In this document: positions 14,757-23,563 of the stretch, piece after piece
Numbering within the stretch: the stretch's first letter is position 1
How the letters are laid out: every line of letters begins with the position of its first letter
From: an uncultured Clostridia bacterium
GTDB lineage: Bacteria > Bacillota > Clostridia > TANB77 > CAG-508
Length of the DNA: 38,716 bases
NCBI GenBank assembly: GCA_944393565.1
Contig: CALYAM010000011.1
Coordinates: 1-38,716, forward strand
Direction: 5' to 3'
Notes under the pieces: model-generated
Databases searched by the model: none
What the model was told of the DNA's origin: nothing
The model's input: only the letters and a program-made list of their open reading frames with translations
Translations under genes and position numbers: made by a program

Positions 14757-15471
14757 TTATTTATATTCTTTTTCTAATTTTTCGTTTAAAAAGAGCTTAC
14801 TAACTAGTTCAAATTCTGTTATGCTTTGATCCGGTATGCTAAAAGAAAACAATTTTTTAGCTGGGCATAAAATAGTATATAAAATGGCATCTTTTGTTTC
14901 CTTAGAAATTGAAATTGCACTCTTATCTTGTTTTCCACATGCTGTACATTTAAATCCATTGTCTCTTAAGCTAAAACAACTTAAGTCTTTATTTTCTTTG
15001 CAACATACACAATTTTGTACACTCGGTGTAAATCCCAATATGCAAAGTAGTCTCATTTTAAAAATTGCTGTAACAAGCGAGATAGGTTTTTCTGTTTCTG
15101 ATAATGTATATAAAGTGTTTAAGAATAATTGTAATATTTTATAACTGTATTGATTTTCTGTTGTTACATCTAAGATGATTTTTGTAATATTAGTAGCTAC
15201 TATTAGCTTGTCTAAATCAATTCTTAAATTATAAAATACTTCTATTATTTCACATGAATTAATATTATAAGTATTTTGCCCTTTAAATAGCAAATAATCT
15301 CCAAAGCACAAAAATTGGCTACCGAGCCATTAGCAAGCTTTTTGGTTTCCTTGCTCCTTTAGCTAAGCACCCAATTTTTCCTAGCCCAGGTGTTAATATT
15401 GTTAACATTTTGTCAAAATCGCCAGTATTATTTTCTGAAATAATTATTCCCTTCGTGTTTATGATTCCCAT
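14757..15471 (-). CDS. recO: DNA repair protein RecO, expressed through a +1 shift at CGG
   Basis: RecO loads RecA onto single-stranded DNA with RecR. From ATG 15471 the first 49 codons encode a normal RecO N-terminus (GIINTKGIII, then LTPGLGKIGCLAKGARKPKS). At codon 50 the zero frame reads GCT CGG TAG, a stop. Skipping the C gives GCT GGT AGC CAA TTT and continues as G-S-Q-F-L-C-F-G-D-Y to 14757, for 237 residues, the usual RecO length. Four cysteines (CVCC, CTAC) form the zinc-binding module. The downstream part alone would lack the N-terminal OB fold. The start overlaps yqzL by 44 bases. Confidence 0.9.
15322..15324 (-). other. Putative +1 recoding site: CGG in recO
   Basis: The zero frame reads ATG GCT CGG TAG CCA; the +1 reading after GCT is GGT AGC CAA. 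The codon after CGG is itself a stop, so without recoding a 50-residue fragment would be made. There is no homopolymer at the site. Confidence 0.88.
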
Positions 15472-15580
15472 ATTCTTCTACCTTTAATTTTTCTTCTATA
15501 CTTTGCACTTCTACTAATTCTAAAAAAGTGTTTATATTTCCTGTATTCTTAAATGTATTCCATGCCATTTTTTTTAGCAT
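15428..15580 (-). CDS. yqzL: YqzL family small protein
   Basis: A 50-residue protein between era and recO. It begins MLKKMAWNTFKNTGNINTFLEL, which matches the W-x-x-F-x-x-T-G-x-I/V-x-x-Y/F-L pattern of YqzL, a short protein encoded next to recO in Firmicutes and of unknown function. An AAGGAG ribosome site (minus strand) precedes the ATG at 15580. The C-terminal part is charged and overlaps the start of recO in another frame. Confidence 0.85.
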   Translation of the reverse strand: MLKKMAWNTFKNTGNINTFLELVEVQSIEEKLKVEEYGNHKHEGNNYFRK

Positions 15581-15668
15581 TTTTCCACACTCCTTTAATT
15601 AAAGTATTACCTTTAACTTTATCATTTGTAGAAAAAAACAAAATATGCAATTTAGAATTTGGAAAATT

Positions 15669-16571
15669 TTATTTTAATTTAAATCTTTTTATAATTCTAT
15701 CTTCGTTTTGCCAATTTTCTTGTACTTTTACCCATAATTTTAAATTGACTTTTGTTTCTATCATTTTTTCAATTTCTTCTCTTGCATACATTCCAATTTT
15801 TTTTAGCATACTACCATTTTTTCCTATAATAATTCCTTTGTGTGAATTTCGCACACAATAAATTGTTGCTTCAATATCATATATTGGCTCATTTTCTTTT
15901 GTTTTTCTTTTTTTCATTTTTTCAATTTCTATATAAATTCCATGTGGTACTTCTTCTTGTAGCAAGTTTAATGCTTTTTCTCGAATTGTTTCTTCTACAA
16001 GTTGTCTCATTGTTTGGTCTGTATACTCTTCTTTATCATAATATGCAGGTCCTTGTGGTAATATCTTTTCAATTTCTTTTATAAGTTCTTCTATTCCCTC
16101 ATTTTGTATCGCTGAAATTGGTATAATTGCAATAAAGTCATATTCTCTTTGGTATTTATCAATTAGTTCTAATAAATCACTCGTTTTTATTAAGTCAATT
16201 TTATTAATAACTAATATTACGTTTTTGTTTGTTTCTCTTAGTTTCTCCAGAATTTTTTTATCTCCTGGGCCTATTTCCTTGCTATTTGCTTCTATTAAAA
16301 ATAAAACAAAGTCTACTTGCTTTAGTGTCTCGAAAGCTGTTTCATTTAAGGTCTCTCCTAATTTTGTTTTTGGTTTGTGAATACCTGGTGTGTCTATAAA
16401 AATAATTTGACTGTTTGGTCTATTTATGATTGCTTTTATTGCATTTCTTGTTGTTTGAGGTTTATTAGTCGTTATTGCTACTTTTTCTCCTGCAAGTGCA
16501 TTTAGCAAAGTAGACTTGCCAACATTTGTTCTTCCAATTATAGCTCCAAAACCTGAATAAAATTGTTGCAT
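15669..16571 (-). CDS. era: GTPase Era
   Basis: A 300-residue GTPase for 16S rRNA maturation and 30S assembly. G1 is GRTNVGKST (about residues 13-21), G2 lies in the TTRNAI region, G3 is DTPGIHKP, and G4 is NKID. The C-terminal KH domain includes ATIYCVRNSHKGIIIGKNGSMLKKIG, which binds the 3-prime end of 16S rRNA. Length and order are standard. It lies in the operon between the YerB-like gene (64 bases upstream) and yqzL. Confidence 0.97.
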   Translation of the reverse strand: MQQFYSGFGAIIGRTNVGKSTLLNALAGEKVAITTNKPQTTRNAIKAIINRPNSQIIFIDTPGIHKPKTKLGETLNETAFETLKQVDFVLFLIEANSKEIGPGDKKILEKLRETNKNVILVINKIDLIKTSDLLELIDKYQREYDFIAIIPISAIQNEGIEELIKEIEKILPQGPAYYDKEEYTDQTMRQLVEETIREKALNLLQEEVPHGIYIEIEKMKKRKTKENEPIYDIEATIYCVRNSHKGIIIGKNGSMLKKIGMYAREEIEKMIETKVNLKLWVKVQENWQNEDRIIKRFKLK

Positions 16572-16635
16572 GTTTTTTCTCCTATTTTTATATTGTAGTC
16601 ATTGCTAATTTAATCTCATTTAGCAAATTTTATAA

Positions 16636-17733
16636 TTAATTTAAAATTTTATTTTCAATTATATTTGTTCCTGTCTCTTGAGTCATAGGAGTTTCGAATT
16701 CAACATCTGCATTTTTAGGGCATATTTGAATAAATGTATTTCCATCATTTACTTTTATTTCATTTCCGTTTAAGTCTTTATATACTGTTTTTTCTGTTCT
16801 TGAATTTTTTTCACAAGTTATTTTTATATATTTTCCATTTGTTATATAATAGCCATCTAAAACTCCAATGTTTCTTAATCCTTGTCTTCCTTTATTTTCA
16901 CTATCTGATAAAGTATAGTTTTCTGCAAAAGTAATAATAATGTTTTTAGTCATTACACTTTCTCCCGTGTTCCAATCTGTCTGCTCCTCATCTCTTGCAT
17001 AACGAATAAATTTTTTATTTTCAGGATCATATACGTAACTTACATCTTGCAGGTAAGAGTATGGAATTGTAACTTTTGTTATTTCTGTTCCATCTTCTAA
17101 GTCTATCTCATCAGCACTATAATTTAAAACACTTTTACTATCAGATGTTGTCCTATAGCCTTTTCTTCTTGCAATGGCCATTATTACTTCTGTATTTGTT
17201 GCTACATTATGTGGTGCATATTTATCTGTTGTTCTCCAAAAAGATGTTGAGCTCTCTGTTATACCATTTATATTATCCACATTATAAGTATCTATATCAG
17301 ACTCGGCTTGTGGACTCCAGCCAAAATGAGTATATATTGCATCATTTTCTAATGCATAGTCTATAAAATAATGTCTAGCACTGCGAACAGGTCCTATTTT
17401 CTCCAAATCTTTTCCTTTAAATATTGCCATTAATCTTGTTTCTCCGCCTTCTACTATAATTTCATATACTATATCAGCATCGTTCAATCCTCCCTGTGGC
17501 CATGCTCCTTCACTATTGTCTATCATAAGGGCAATAGGTCGTTCATCTCCTGAAAAAGTAGTTGGCAATTTTATTTCTTCTGGCTCAATTTCGTTTTGTT
17601 TTCCAACTTCTATTTCTGTTACTGGTTCTTCATTATCTTTTATAATTTTTATTGCTAATAGACTTCCTGCTACAATAGCAACTAATATTAAAATAATTAC
17701 TAAGAATCTCGTACTTCCTTTTTGAAATTTCAT
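16636..17733 (-). CDS. YerB-like DUF3048 protein
   Basis: A 365-residue exported or membrane-anchored protein with one N-terminal helix (residues about 10-28) and the DUF3048 domain. Hallmark stretches are RPIALMIDNSEGAWPQGGL, D-I-V-Y-E-I-I-V-E-G-G-E-T-R, and GPVRSARHYFIDYA. I chose ATG 17733 (AGGAG ribosome site); the frame is open up to 17925 but that part overlaps dgkA in another frame and is not protein-like. The family is common in Firmicutes, and its biochemical function is not established. There is no lipobox cysteine, so it is held by the helix rather than a lipid. Confidence 0.88.
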   Translation of the reverse strand: MKFQKGSTRFLVIILILVAIVAGSLLAIKIIKDNEEPVTEIEVGKQNEIEPEEIKLPTTFSGDERPIALMIDNSEGAWPQGGLNDADIVYEIIVEGGETRLMAIFKGKDLEKIGPVRSARHYFIDYALENDAIYTHFGWSPQAESDIDTYNVDNINGITESSTSFWRTTDKYAPHNVATNTEVIMAIARRKGYRTTSDSKSVLNYSADEIDLEDGTEITKVTIPYSYLQDVSYVYDPENKKFIRYARDEEQTDWNTGESVMTKNIIITFAENYTLSDSENKGRQGLRNIGVLDGYYITNGKYIKITCEKNSRTEKTVYKDLNGNEIKVNDGNTFIQICPKNADVEFETPMTQETGTNIIENKILN

Positions 17734-17753
17734 AATTTTACTCCTTTTTTTAT

Positions 17754-18488
17754 CTAAATTATAAATGTTAATCCATACATTACCATTGCAATTGAAAATC
17801 CAATAAACCCTCCGAAAAAAATTTCCCCCCAGGTTCTTGCTTTGCTTTCCACTCTGCACCCGCACGCTAAAATTGCAAGTAGTATAGCAAGTGTAAAGAC
17901 TATCATGTTTTTTGTAATAAACCATAATATTGTTGTTGCCATAAAAGAAATTGCTGCAATACCACTTGGTCTAAACCTTCTAGTTATATTTCTTTTTTTT
18001 GTAATAATGTTGGTTGCTTTTAGCGCTATCATTGCAATTAAAGTTAATGCTACTGTTGTAAAAGCCAAATGCTCTGGCGTTTTAATAAGACTTTCTAAAA
18101 CCGTCTCTCCCACAATTGCTATCTTATCAAAAAACAAAAAATAGGATACAACAACTGCATTTATTGATGCAATTACAACTGCTCCCGCTCCAACATCTTT
18201 GGCGATTTTTGCTTTTGGATGATATAAGTCTGTATATAAGTCTACAACTGTTTCTATTCCTGTATTAATCATTTCTGTTATTATAATCAATACAACAGAA
18301 AATAACAAGCATAAAAATTCTACTTTTGTTAAGTTAAAAAATAGGCTAAACAATAAAGTTACTACAATGATAATTAATTGTTTTTTTACATTTCCTTGTG
18401 TTGTTGTTGCATAAATAATACCATTTATAGCATTAATCCAAGCATCTAAAAAATTTCGGTTAGAAGTTCTTTCATCTTCTTTTTTCAT
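17754..18488 (-). CDS. DgkA-type lipid kinase fused to a degenerate PAP2 domain
   Basis: A 244-residue membrane protein. The N-terminal half (residues about 10-120) is a prokaryotic diacylglycerol/undecaprenol kinase with the signature TEMINTGIETVVDLYTDLYH. The C-terminal half resembles PAP2 phosphatase helices but the catalytic motifs are altered: RPSGIAA stands where families have RPSGHxA (His to Ile), and the third motif S-R-x(5)-H has become C-R-V-E-S-K-A-R-T with no His. The phosphatase half is therefore probably inactive. Such kinases act in lipid recycling for wall synthesis; the undecaprenol substrate is inferred from related Gram-positive proteins. It lies 3 bases after ybeY. Confidence 0.85.
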   Translation of the reverse strand: MKKEDERTSNRNFLDAWINAINGIIYATTTQGNVKKQLIIIVVTLLFSLFFNLTKVEFLCLLFSVVLIIITEMINTGIETVVDLYTDLYHPKAKIAKDVGAGAVVIASINAVVVSYFLFFDKIAIVGETVLESLIKTPEHLAFTTVALTLIAMIALKATNIITKKRNITRRFRPSGIAAISFMATTILWFITKNMIVFTLAILLAILACGCRVESKARTWGEIFFGGFIGFSIAMVMYGLTFII

Positions 18489-18491
18489 ATT

Positions 18492-18965
18492 CTATATTTT
18501 CCTTTCCAAACCAATTTTTTTTAAAATAGCTTCTTCTTTTTCTCTCATAATTTTTTTTTCTTCTTCTTTTATGTGGTCATAGCCAATAATATGGTAAAAT
18601 CCATGAACAACCATATATGCCAGTTCTCTTTCAAAGCTGTGTCCATATTCTCTTGCTTGTATTTCTACTTGCTCAGTAGAAATTACTATGTCTCCTAATA
18701 CTTCTTTAATCTTACTCCCATTTTTTTTAATCACCGCTATTTCTTCTTTTTCAAACATGGGGAAAGAAAGTACATCCGTTGTTCTATCTATATTTCTAAA
18801 TTTATTATTAATTTGTTTGATTCTTTCAGGTGTTGTAAGAATTATATTTATTTCTACATTTTTATCATTTAAATTTTCTTCATTAAAACATCTTTCTATA
18901 ACTTGTTTTATAATCTTTTCATACTCTTTGTTTCCTTCTATTTGTTCATATTCAATTTCAAACAT
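18492..18965 (-). CDS. ybeY: Endoribonuclease YbeY
   Basis: A 157-residue metal-dependent RNase used in 16S rRNA 3-prime processing and ribosome quality control. The zinc site HGFYHIIGYDH (H-x-x-x-H-x(5)-H) near residues 120-130 is intact, and the family blocks I-N-x-x-F-R-N-I-D-R-T-T-D-V-L-S-F-P and LGDIVIS are present. It occupies its usual position upstream of dgkA and era. Confidence 0.96.
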   Translation of the reverse strand: MFEIEYEQIEGNKEYEKIIKQVIERCFNEENLNDKNVEINIILTTPERIKQINNKFRNIDRTTDVLSFPMFEKEEIAVIKKNGSKIKEVLGDIVISTEQVEIQAREYGHSFERELAYMVVHGFYHIIGYDHIKEEEKKIMREKEEAILKKIGLERKI

Positions 18966-19000
18966 TAAGTTCCCCCTATAATAATGTTTTCTAATTTTGC

Positions 19001-20209
19001 TTATACCTTTTTTGTAAATTTACCCATTTTGGTTTTGAACGTATTTTTTAAATTTCTCATATCTTCATTTTCCACAAGTTTTTTCTTGTAAAAAGCAATT
19101 ATACTTGTATAATCTTTTTTGCTTTGGCTTATTTTTTTCATGTCTGCACGTATAAAAAGTATCTCTTTTTTTCTCAGATATTCTAAATAATCTGTTTTCT
19201 GTAATTTTGTTATATTTTGATAATTATTCCAAAATTTCTTATACTCTTCTCTGAGTTCTGGCTTGTCCCAATAGACTTTAGTTGATAATAGTCTTACATT
19301 ATATTCTTCAATTATATTTAATAGTAATTGATATGCCTGTTCTTTTTTCTTTTCATTAGGAGCCTTAGCAATAGTTTGTCTTGTTTCTTTTAATAATTTT
19401 ATATAGCACTGTTCTGCTACACTTAGTGGTAAGCTATGGGTAAATAAACTTCTGCTAATTCCAAGCAATATAGTATTTTTTTCGATTTGATCTTTTTGAT
19501 CCAATTTTCCAACTTCAAATCTCTCAAATTTATGATAATCTTCCACAACTTGTTTACTTATTTCATCTTTTTCCCTTTCCATTTTTAATGGAAGAATTGT
19601 AGTAATATATTCTTCCAAAGTAGAAAATATTTTAGGGTATATTTCTTCATCTGCGTGAAATTTTGCACTGTTTACATCTGCTAATTGGATTGAATAGTTT
19701 TTCAATATTCCTTTATATAAAGCTTCCATTTTTGATAGGTAAAAGGCTTTATATCTCTCTAATAATTTTTCCTTTTTAAGAGAAAGGACGGTTTCATAAT
19801 CCAGCTCTAATAAATATTTTTGTTTGCGATGTTTATATTCTATATATTCTGTTTCCTTTAAATGAACAATTGTGTAATACTTTGAAAGTGCGTCTTTTTC
19901 AAAGCTAGATGCTGTTCCCGATTTCACTTTTTTATATACAGAATCCATTATATATTTATCAATTGCTTCTAGGTATAGGCTATATGTTTCTTCATATTTT
20001 TGTATGCTTTGTTCTCTTTTTGTAATATCTTCTGAATTTTTAGTTTCAGTATAGAGTTCATATGCTTTTATCACATTATTTCTCTTCATTGATATTAACA
20101 AACCGTTGATCCCAACTTTTGTTGGAATTAATAGTTTACTAATTGTGCTTGTGATTTTTGTAAAAAATGTTTTATCTGCTTCTAATACTTTTAATCCTCT
20201 TTGTTCCAT
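19001..20209 (-). CDS. Unrecognised helical protein in the phoH position of the sporulation operon
   Basis: A 402-residue protein, highly charged, Lys/Glu/Tyr-rich and predicted almost entirely helical, with no membrane helix or catalytic motif I can name. A conserved-looking N-terminus (KTFFTKITSTISKLLIPTKVGINGLL) precedes long helices such as SLKKEKLLERYKAFYLSKMEALYK. I prefer ATG 20209, five bases after an AAAGGATGG site, over ATG 20218, which overlaps that site. In many Firmicutes phoH (and often an HD-domain gene) follows yqfD; here neither is seen and this gene takes the place. Function unknown; its place suggests a link to sporulation or RNA metabolism, which is inference. Confidence 0.8.
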   Translation of the reverse strand: MEQRGLKVLEADKTFFTKITSTISKLLIPTKVGINGLLISMKRNNVIKAYELYTETKNSEDITKREQSIQKYEETYSLYLEAIDKYIMDSVYKKVKSGTASSFEKDALSKYYTIVHLKETEYIEYKHRKQKYLLELDYETVLSLKKEKLLERYKAFYLSKMEALYKGILKNYSIQLADVNSAKFHADEEIYPKIFSTLEEYITTILPLKMEREKDEISKQVVEDYHKFERFEVGKLDQKDQIEKNTILLGISRSLFTHSLPLSVAEQCYIKLLKETRQTIAKAPNEKKKEQAYQLLLNIIEEYNVRLLSTKVYWDKPELREEYKKFWNNYQNITKLQKTDYLEYLRKKEILFIRADMKKISQSKKDYTSIIAFYKKKLVENEDMRNLKNTFKTKMGKFTKKV

Positions 20210-20222
20210 TCGTACCATCCTT

Positions 20223-21407
20223 TCAAAACACTATCTTTTCTTTTGTTCCTATGCTTTCAATGACTTCATAAATTATTTCAATATCTACATAGGTATCTTG
20301 CTCATTAAAATTTATTTGTTTATTAACAATGTTTTCTTTTTGGCCAATTTCTTGTTCTATCTCTTTTTCCATTTGACTTATGTTATTCTCTTTTAATTCT
20401 TCTAGAGTATATGTTACCATCTGTTTTTCTTTTTCATAATTTTGTATTGTTTTTAATTCTATTGGTATGTAAAAATCTGAAAAAAGCTTTATTTTTTTTG
20501 TTTCTATTATTGTATCATAGTTTTCAAATTTTGAAAGTGTTTTATAAAAATTTATTTCAAAATTATTTAATTTTAAACCATATTTTTTTTCTTGTCTTCC
20601 TGTACTCACTTCTATATTTTGAGTTTTGTAGACTCTTCTTTTTTGGCTATACCAAACTTTTGCTTCAATATCAGCCATTGCATGAACGTAGCGTATTCCT
20701 GTGTATTTCCCTTGTAGCCAGCCATTTACTAAAGTCGTACCATTTTTTATTAAATCTCCTACTTTTACTGCTGCTGTTCCATTTTGTACATTTATTTTTG
20801 TTATAATACCTTCTTTGTCTGAAATTATGCTACAATATTCATTTTCTTGTATTATTTCTGGTTTTTGTTCTGCTTTTATTAATTCTACTATGGCATTAGT
20901 TCCTTTAAAACTTACTCCAACCCATGCAATATCTTCTCGTTCATAACGTATACTTCTTGCTATTTTACTTGTATCTAGTTCTTCTTTTAAAGCTCCTATT
21001 TTAAGTCCATTTTTCTCTAATATTGCCTGTATTTCATCCTTATTAATTTCACCATCACATTCTATTTGAATGTTCCAAACAAAATTAGAAATTATTATCA
21101 TAGTAGCTATAAGAATTACAAGTAAAATTGCAAGTATTTTTCTTTTTTTATATCGTTCAAAAAAGAATGGTAATCCCTTTTTTTCTTTAATTTTTATTCT
21201 GCATTTTGTTTTTTTGGCTATTACATGTAATTTTCTAAAATCAGATATTGATATATTAGTCTTCATAATAGTTGTGCCTATTGTTTTCGTGTTCCATAAC
21301 AAAATGTTTTTTTGTGTACATATATTAATAAATCTTTCAATAAAGTAGCCTTCAACAGTAATCCTTATGTAACCTGCTATATAGTAAAATAAAACCTTTA
21401 CAACCAC
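20223..21407 (-). CDS. yqfD: Sporulation protein YqfD
   Basis: A 394-residue sporulation protein made in the mother cell. It has a basic N-terminal region, one membrane helix (residues about 88-112), and a long outer domain containing EREDIAWVGVSFKGTNAIVEL, A-V-K-V-G-D-L-I-K-N-G-T-x-L-V-N-G and R-Y-V-H-A-M-A-D-I-E-A-K-V-W-Y, which are family blocks. The start is a GTG at 21407, immediately after the yqfC stop, using the GGAGGAAA site inside yqfC, so the two are translationally coupled. Confidence 0.93.
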   Translation of the reverse strand: MVVKVLFYYIAGYIRITVEGYFIERFINICTQKNILLWNTKTIGTTIMKTNISISDFRKLHVIAKKTKCRIKIKEKKGLPFFFERYKKRKILAILLVILIATMIIISNFVWNIQIECDGEINKDEIQAILEKNGLKIGALKEELDTSKIARSIRYEREDIAWVGVSFKGTNAIVELIKAEQKPEIIQENEYCSIISDKEGIITKINVQNGTAAVKVGDLIKNGTTLVNGWLQGKYTGIRYVHAMADIEAKVWYSQKRRVYKTQNIEVSTGRQEKKYGLKLNNFEINFYKTLSKFENYDTIIETKKIKLFSDFYIPIELKTIQNYEKEKQMVTYTLEELKENNISQMEKEIEQEIGQKENIVNKQINFNEQDTYVDIEIIYEVIESIGTKEKIVF

Positions 21408-21707
21408 TCATCTTTCCTCCTCTTCCATATTTGTTTCTATATCAATACTTTCTATTTTTCCTTTTACACATACAGCCTCATCACTCATTTGTTTTAATTC
21501 CAAATTAAATCCGTTAATATTTATTATTCCTATATATGTATTAACTCTCACATAAAAATCTTCATATTCTAAAATACCCTTATAATTTTCAATTATTAAT
21601 TCATTAAAACCTGTAATTACTACTTTGGGTTCATTTCCTGATACTTCATTTGGAATTTCTAGCAATCTACTAAGTTTACTTGCTTTTTTTCTTTTTCTTT
21701 GCAACAA
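21408..21707 (-). CDS. yqfC: YabP/YqfC family sporulation protein
   Basis: A small (about 99 residues) sporulation protein paired with YqfD. Blocks P-K-V-V-I-T-G-F-N-E-L-I-I-E-N-Y-K-G-I-L-E-Y and I-G-I-I-N-I-N-G-F-N-L are typical of the YabP/YqfC family. The frame is open from a GTG at 21713, but the AAGGAAGG ribosome site touches that codon, so a TTG at 21707 (or 21704) is the more likely start. It directly precedes yqfD. Confidence 0.88.
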   Translation of the reverse strand: MLQRKRKKASKLSRLLEIPNEVSGNEPKVVITGFNELIIENYKGILEYEDFYVRVNTYIGIININGFNLELKQMSDEAVCVKGKIESIDIETNMEEEER

Positions 21708-21733
21708 AAACACCTTCCTTTATTAAAATTGTC

Positions 21734-22528
21734 CTATACAAATTCATCTAATGATTTAAACTCATATCCCATTTTTCTAATTTTTTTTATACATTCATCA
21801 AGTATGTTGCAATTATCTTTTGAATTTCCATGTAATAAAATAACAGCTCCTGGATGAATATTATTTAAAATTTTTTGTTTTGCATATTCTTGTCTTCCTT
21901 GATTTTCTTCATCCCAATCGTCATAAGCAAAGCTCCACATAACAGTCCTATAACCCAAACTTTGTAATACTGCCAATGTTCTTTGGCTGTACTCACCTTT
22001 TGGTGGTCTAATATATTTCATTTCATAGCCTGTCTTTTCAAATACTGCCGTATGTAATTTCATTACTTCTTCTTTTAGCTCTTCATTTGAAAGTGTTGGT
22101 AAGCTTTTATGATTTACTGTATGATTTCCTATTGTATGCCCCTGTTGTATCATTTTTTGCACCAATTCTGGTTTTGAGTTTAAGTAATGTGCTGTAATGA
22201 AAAAGCATGCTTTTACATTATTATTTTTTAATACTTCTAAAATTTTTTCTGTATATCCCGCTTCATATCCTTCATCAAATGTTAAGTAAACTACTTTATC
22301 TTTACTATTTCCTATTGCAATTCCATTATATTCATTTATCATTTTTCTATTTACGTTTCCTATATCCGGTTGTTCCTGATTTTTTCCTCTTTTGAGTCCC
22401 CATTTTACTACATCTGTTTTAAGTGTGCCTGATGATGTTTGAATTGTCTTTTGAAAGTCTAGTTTTTCTAAATATATTAAGCACACTCCTAGCAAAGCAC
22501 AAACAATAATTAAAAATATTTTTTTCAT
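21734..22528 (-). CDS. pdaA: PdaA-like polysaccharide deacetylase
   Basis: A 264-residue exported enzyme with one N-terminal helix (signal or anchor, residues 4-20). The NodB domain has TFDEGYE (residues 83-89, catalytic/metal Asp), HTIGNHTVNH (131-140, metal His136 and His140), PPKGEYS and the W-S-F-A-Y-D-D-W-D block. This pattern is that of PdaA, which removes the N-acetyl group from muramic acid so that muramic lactam forms in spore cortex. It lies 20 bases upstream of yqfC and is probably the first gene of the sporulation operon. Confidence 0.9.
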   Translation of the reverse strand: MKKIFLIIVCALLGVCLIYLEKLDFQKTIQTSSGTLKTDVVKWGLKRGKNQEQPDIGNVNRKMINEYNGIAIGNSKDKVVYLTFDEGYEAGYTEKILEVLKNNNVKACFFITAHYLNSKPELVQKMIQQGHTIGNHTVNHKSLPTLSNEELKEEVMKLHTAVFEKTGYEMKYIRPPKGEYSQRTLAVLQSLGYRTVMWSFAYDDWDEENQGRQEYAKQKILNNIHPGAVILLHGNSKDNCNILDECIKKIRKMGYEFKSLDEFV

Positions 22529-22741
22529 ATTCTTTATATCTCCCTTTTCTATCTATATTCTTGTTTTAAATAAAAATAACTTTTTGTTTTTTTACTTATA
22601 ATCAATATTTATATATTGTAGTTGTGTAATATTTCCATTAATTTCTATTTTTTTGTTGAAAGTTATTTGCTTTTTTCAATATTTATACATAATTTTGTGC
22701 TTTCATTCCTTTTTTTGATAATATTTTTTTATTTTTTTTTC

Positions 22742-22770
22742 TTGACAATATCTATATTTTAGATTATATT
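22742..22770 (+). promoter_or_regulatory. Promoter of the agr regulator/kinase operon
   Basis: TTGACA (22742-22747), 17 bases, TATATT (22765-22770): a consensus-grade sigma-A promoter 61 bases before the response-regulator start. The rest of the roughly 300-base gap between pdaA and this operon (22529-22831) is A/T-rich and I see nothing else in it that I can support. Confidence 0.7.
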
Positions 22771-22831
22771 AAATTAAGTCGTTGGAAAATTAAGGTAATT
22801 TTTGGTGTATTTTGTATGGAGGTAATTACTT

Positions 22832-23563
22832 ATGTTGAATTTTGTCTTGTGTGATGATAACCTCGCTGTACTGAATAAACTGTCAAAGATGTTAGAAAGC
22901 ATTTTTATGCAAAATAATATAGACGCATCTATTGGTTTCAAATCGACAAGTGCAAATGAGGTTTTATCTTATTTTAAGAATAATTCTGTTAATGCCTTAT
23001 TTTTAGATATCGAATTGCAATCAAATTTTTCAGGCTTGCAGCTTGCCAAAGAAATTCGTTTAATAAATAAAACTGCTTACATCGTTTTTCTAACAGGGCA
23101 TTTGGAATATATGTTATTGGCCTATAAAGTAAAAACTTTTGATTATTTGCCCAAACCGATAACTATGGAGCGTCTACAAGAGACTGTACTTCGTATGCTA
23201 GCAGATGCAAAGTATAGTCCTAAAAAATATATTTGTATTGATAATAAAAATACTATCATTAATCAAGATAGTATTTATTACATTCATAAGGATGGTATGA
23301 AATTAATATTTCATACAGATAACCGCTCTTATGAAGTTTATAGTTCTTTTAATAAAATTCAGTCTTGTCTACCAGATAATTTTGTAAGATGTCATAAGTC
23401 TTACATAGTAAACATCGATAAAATAACTGATATTGAGGCCAGTAGTATTATTTTATTTGATAATCATAAATCATGCTGTATTGGTCCTAAATATAAAAAT
23501 AACTTTTTGGAGGTATTTAATTATGGAAATTATCCAGAATATTTGGACGGCACTAACAACTGA
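22832..23563 (+). CDS. AgrA-like response regulator (LytTR DNA-binding domain)
   Basis: A 243-residue regulator. The receiver domain (1-125) has the acidic pair D8-D9, phospho-acceptor D59 in LFLDIEL, T in FLTGH and K in LPKP. The LytTR domain (about 140-235) has IYYIHKDGMKLIFHT and F-V-R-C-H-K-S-Y-I-V-N, as in AgrA. It should bind target promoters when phosphorylated by the kinase encoded just downstream; the genes overlap by 41 bases. The ATG has a GGAGGTAATT site. Confidence 0.92.
   Translation: MLNFVLCDDNLAVLNKLSKMLESIFMQNNIDASIGFKSTSANEVLSYFKNNSVNALFLDIELQSNFSGLQLAKEIRLINKTAYIVFLTGHLEYMLLAYKVKTFDYLPKPITMERLQETVLRMLADAKYSPKKYICIDNKNTIINQDSIYYIHKDGMKLIFHTDNRSYEVYSSFNKIQSCLPDNFVRCHKSYIVNIDKITDIEASSIILFDNHKSCCIGPKYKNNFLEVFNYGNYPEYLDGTNN

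Noticed and set aside
17734..17925. A longer N-terminus for the YerB-like protein.
   Set aside because: It is the out-of-frame shadow of the dgkA 3-prime end; ATG 17733 has a good ribosome site just before a membrane helix.
22529..22741. A gene or RNA in the A/T-rich gap before the agr operon.
   Set aside because: No ribosome site with a plausible frame and no convincing structured element apart from the promoter at 22742.
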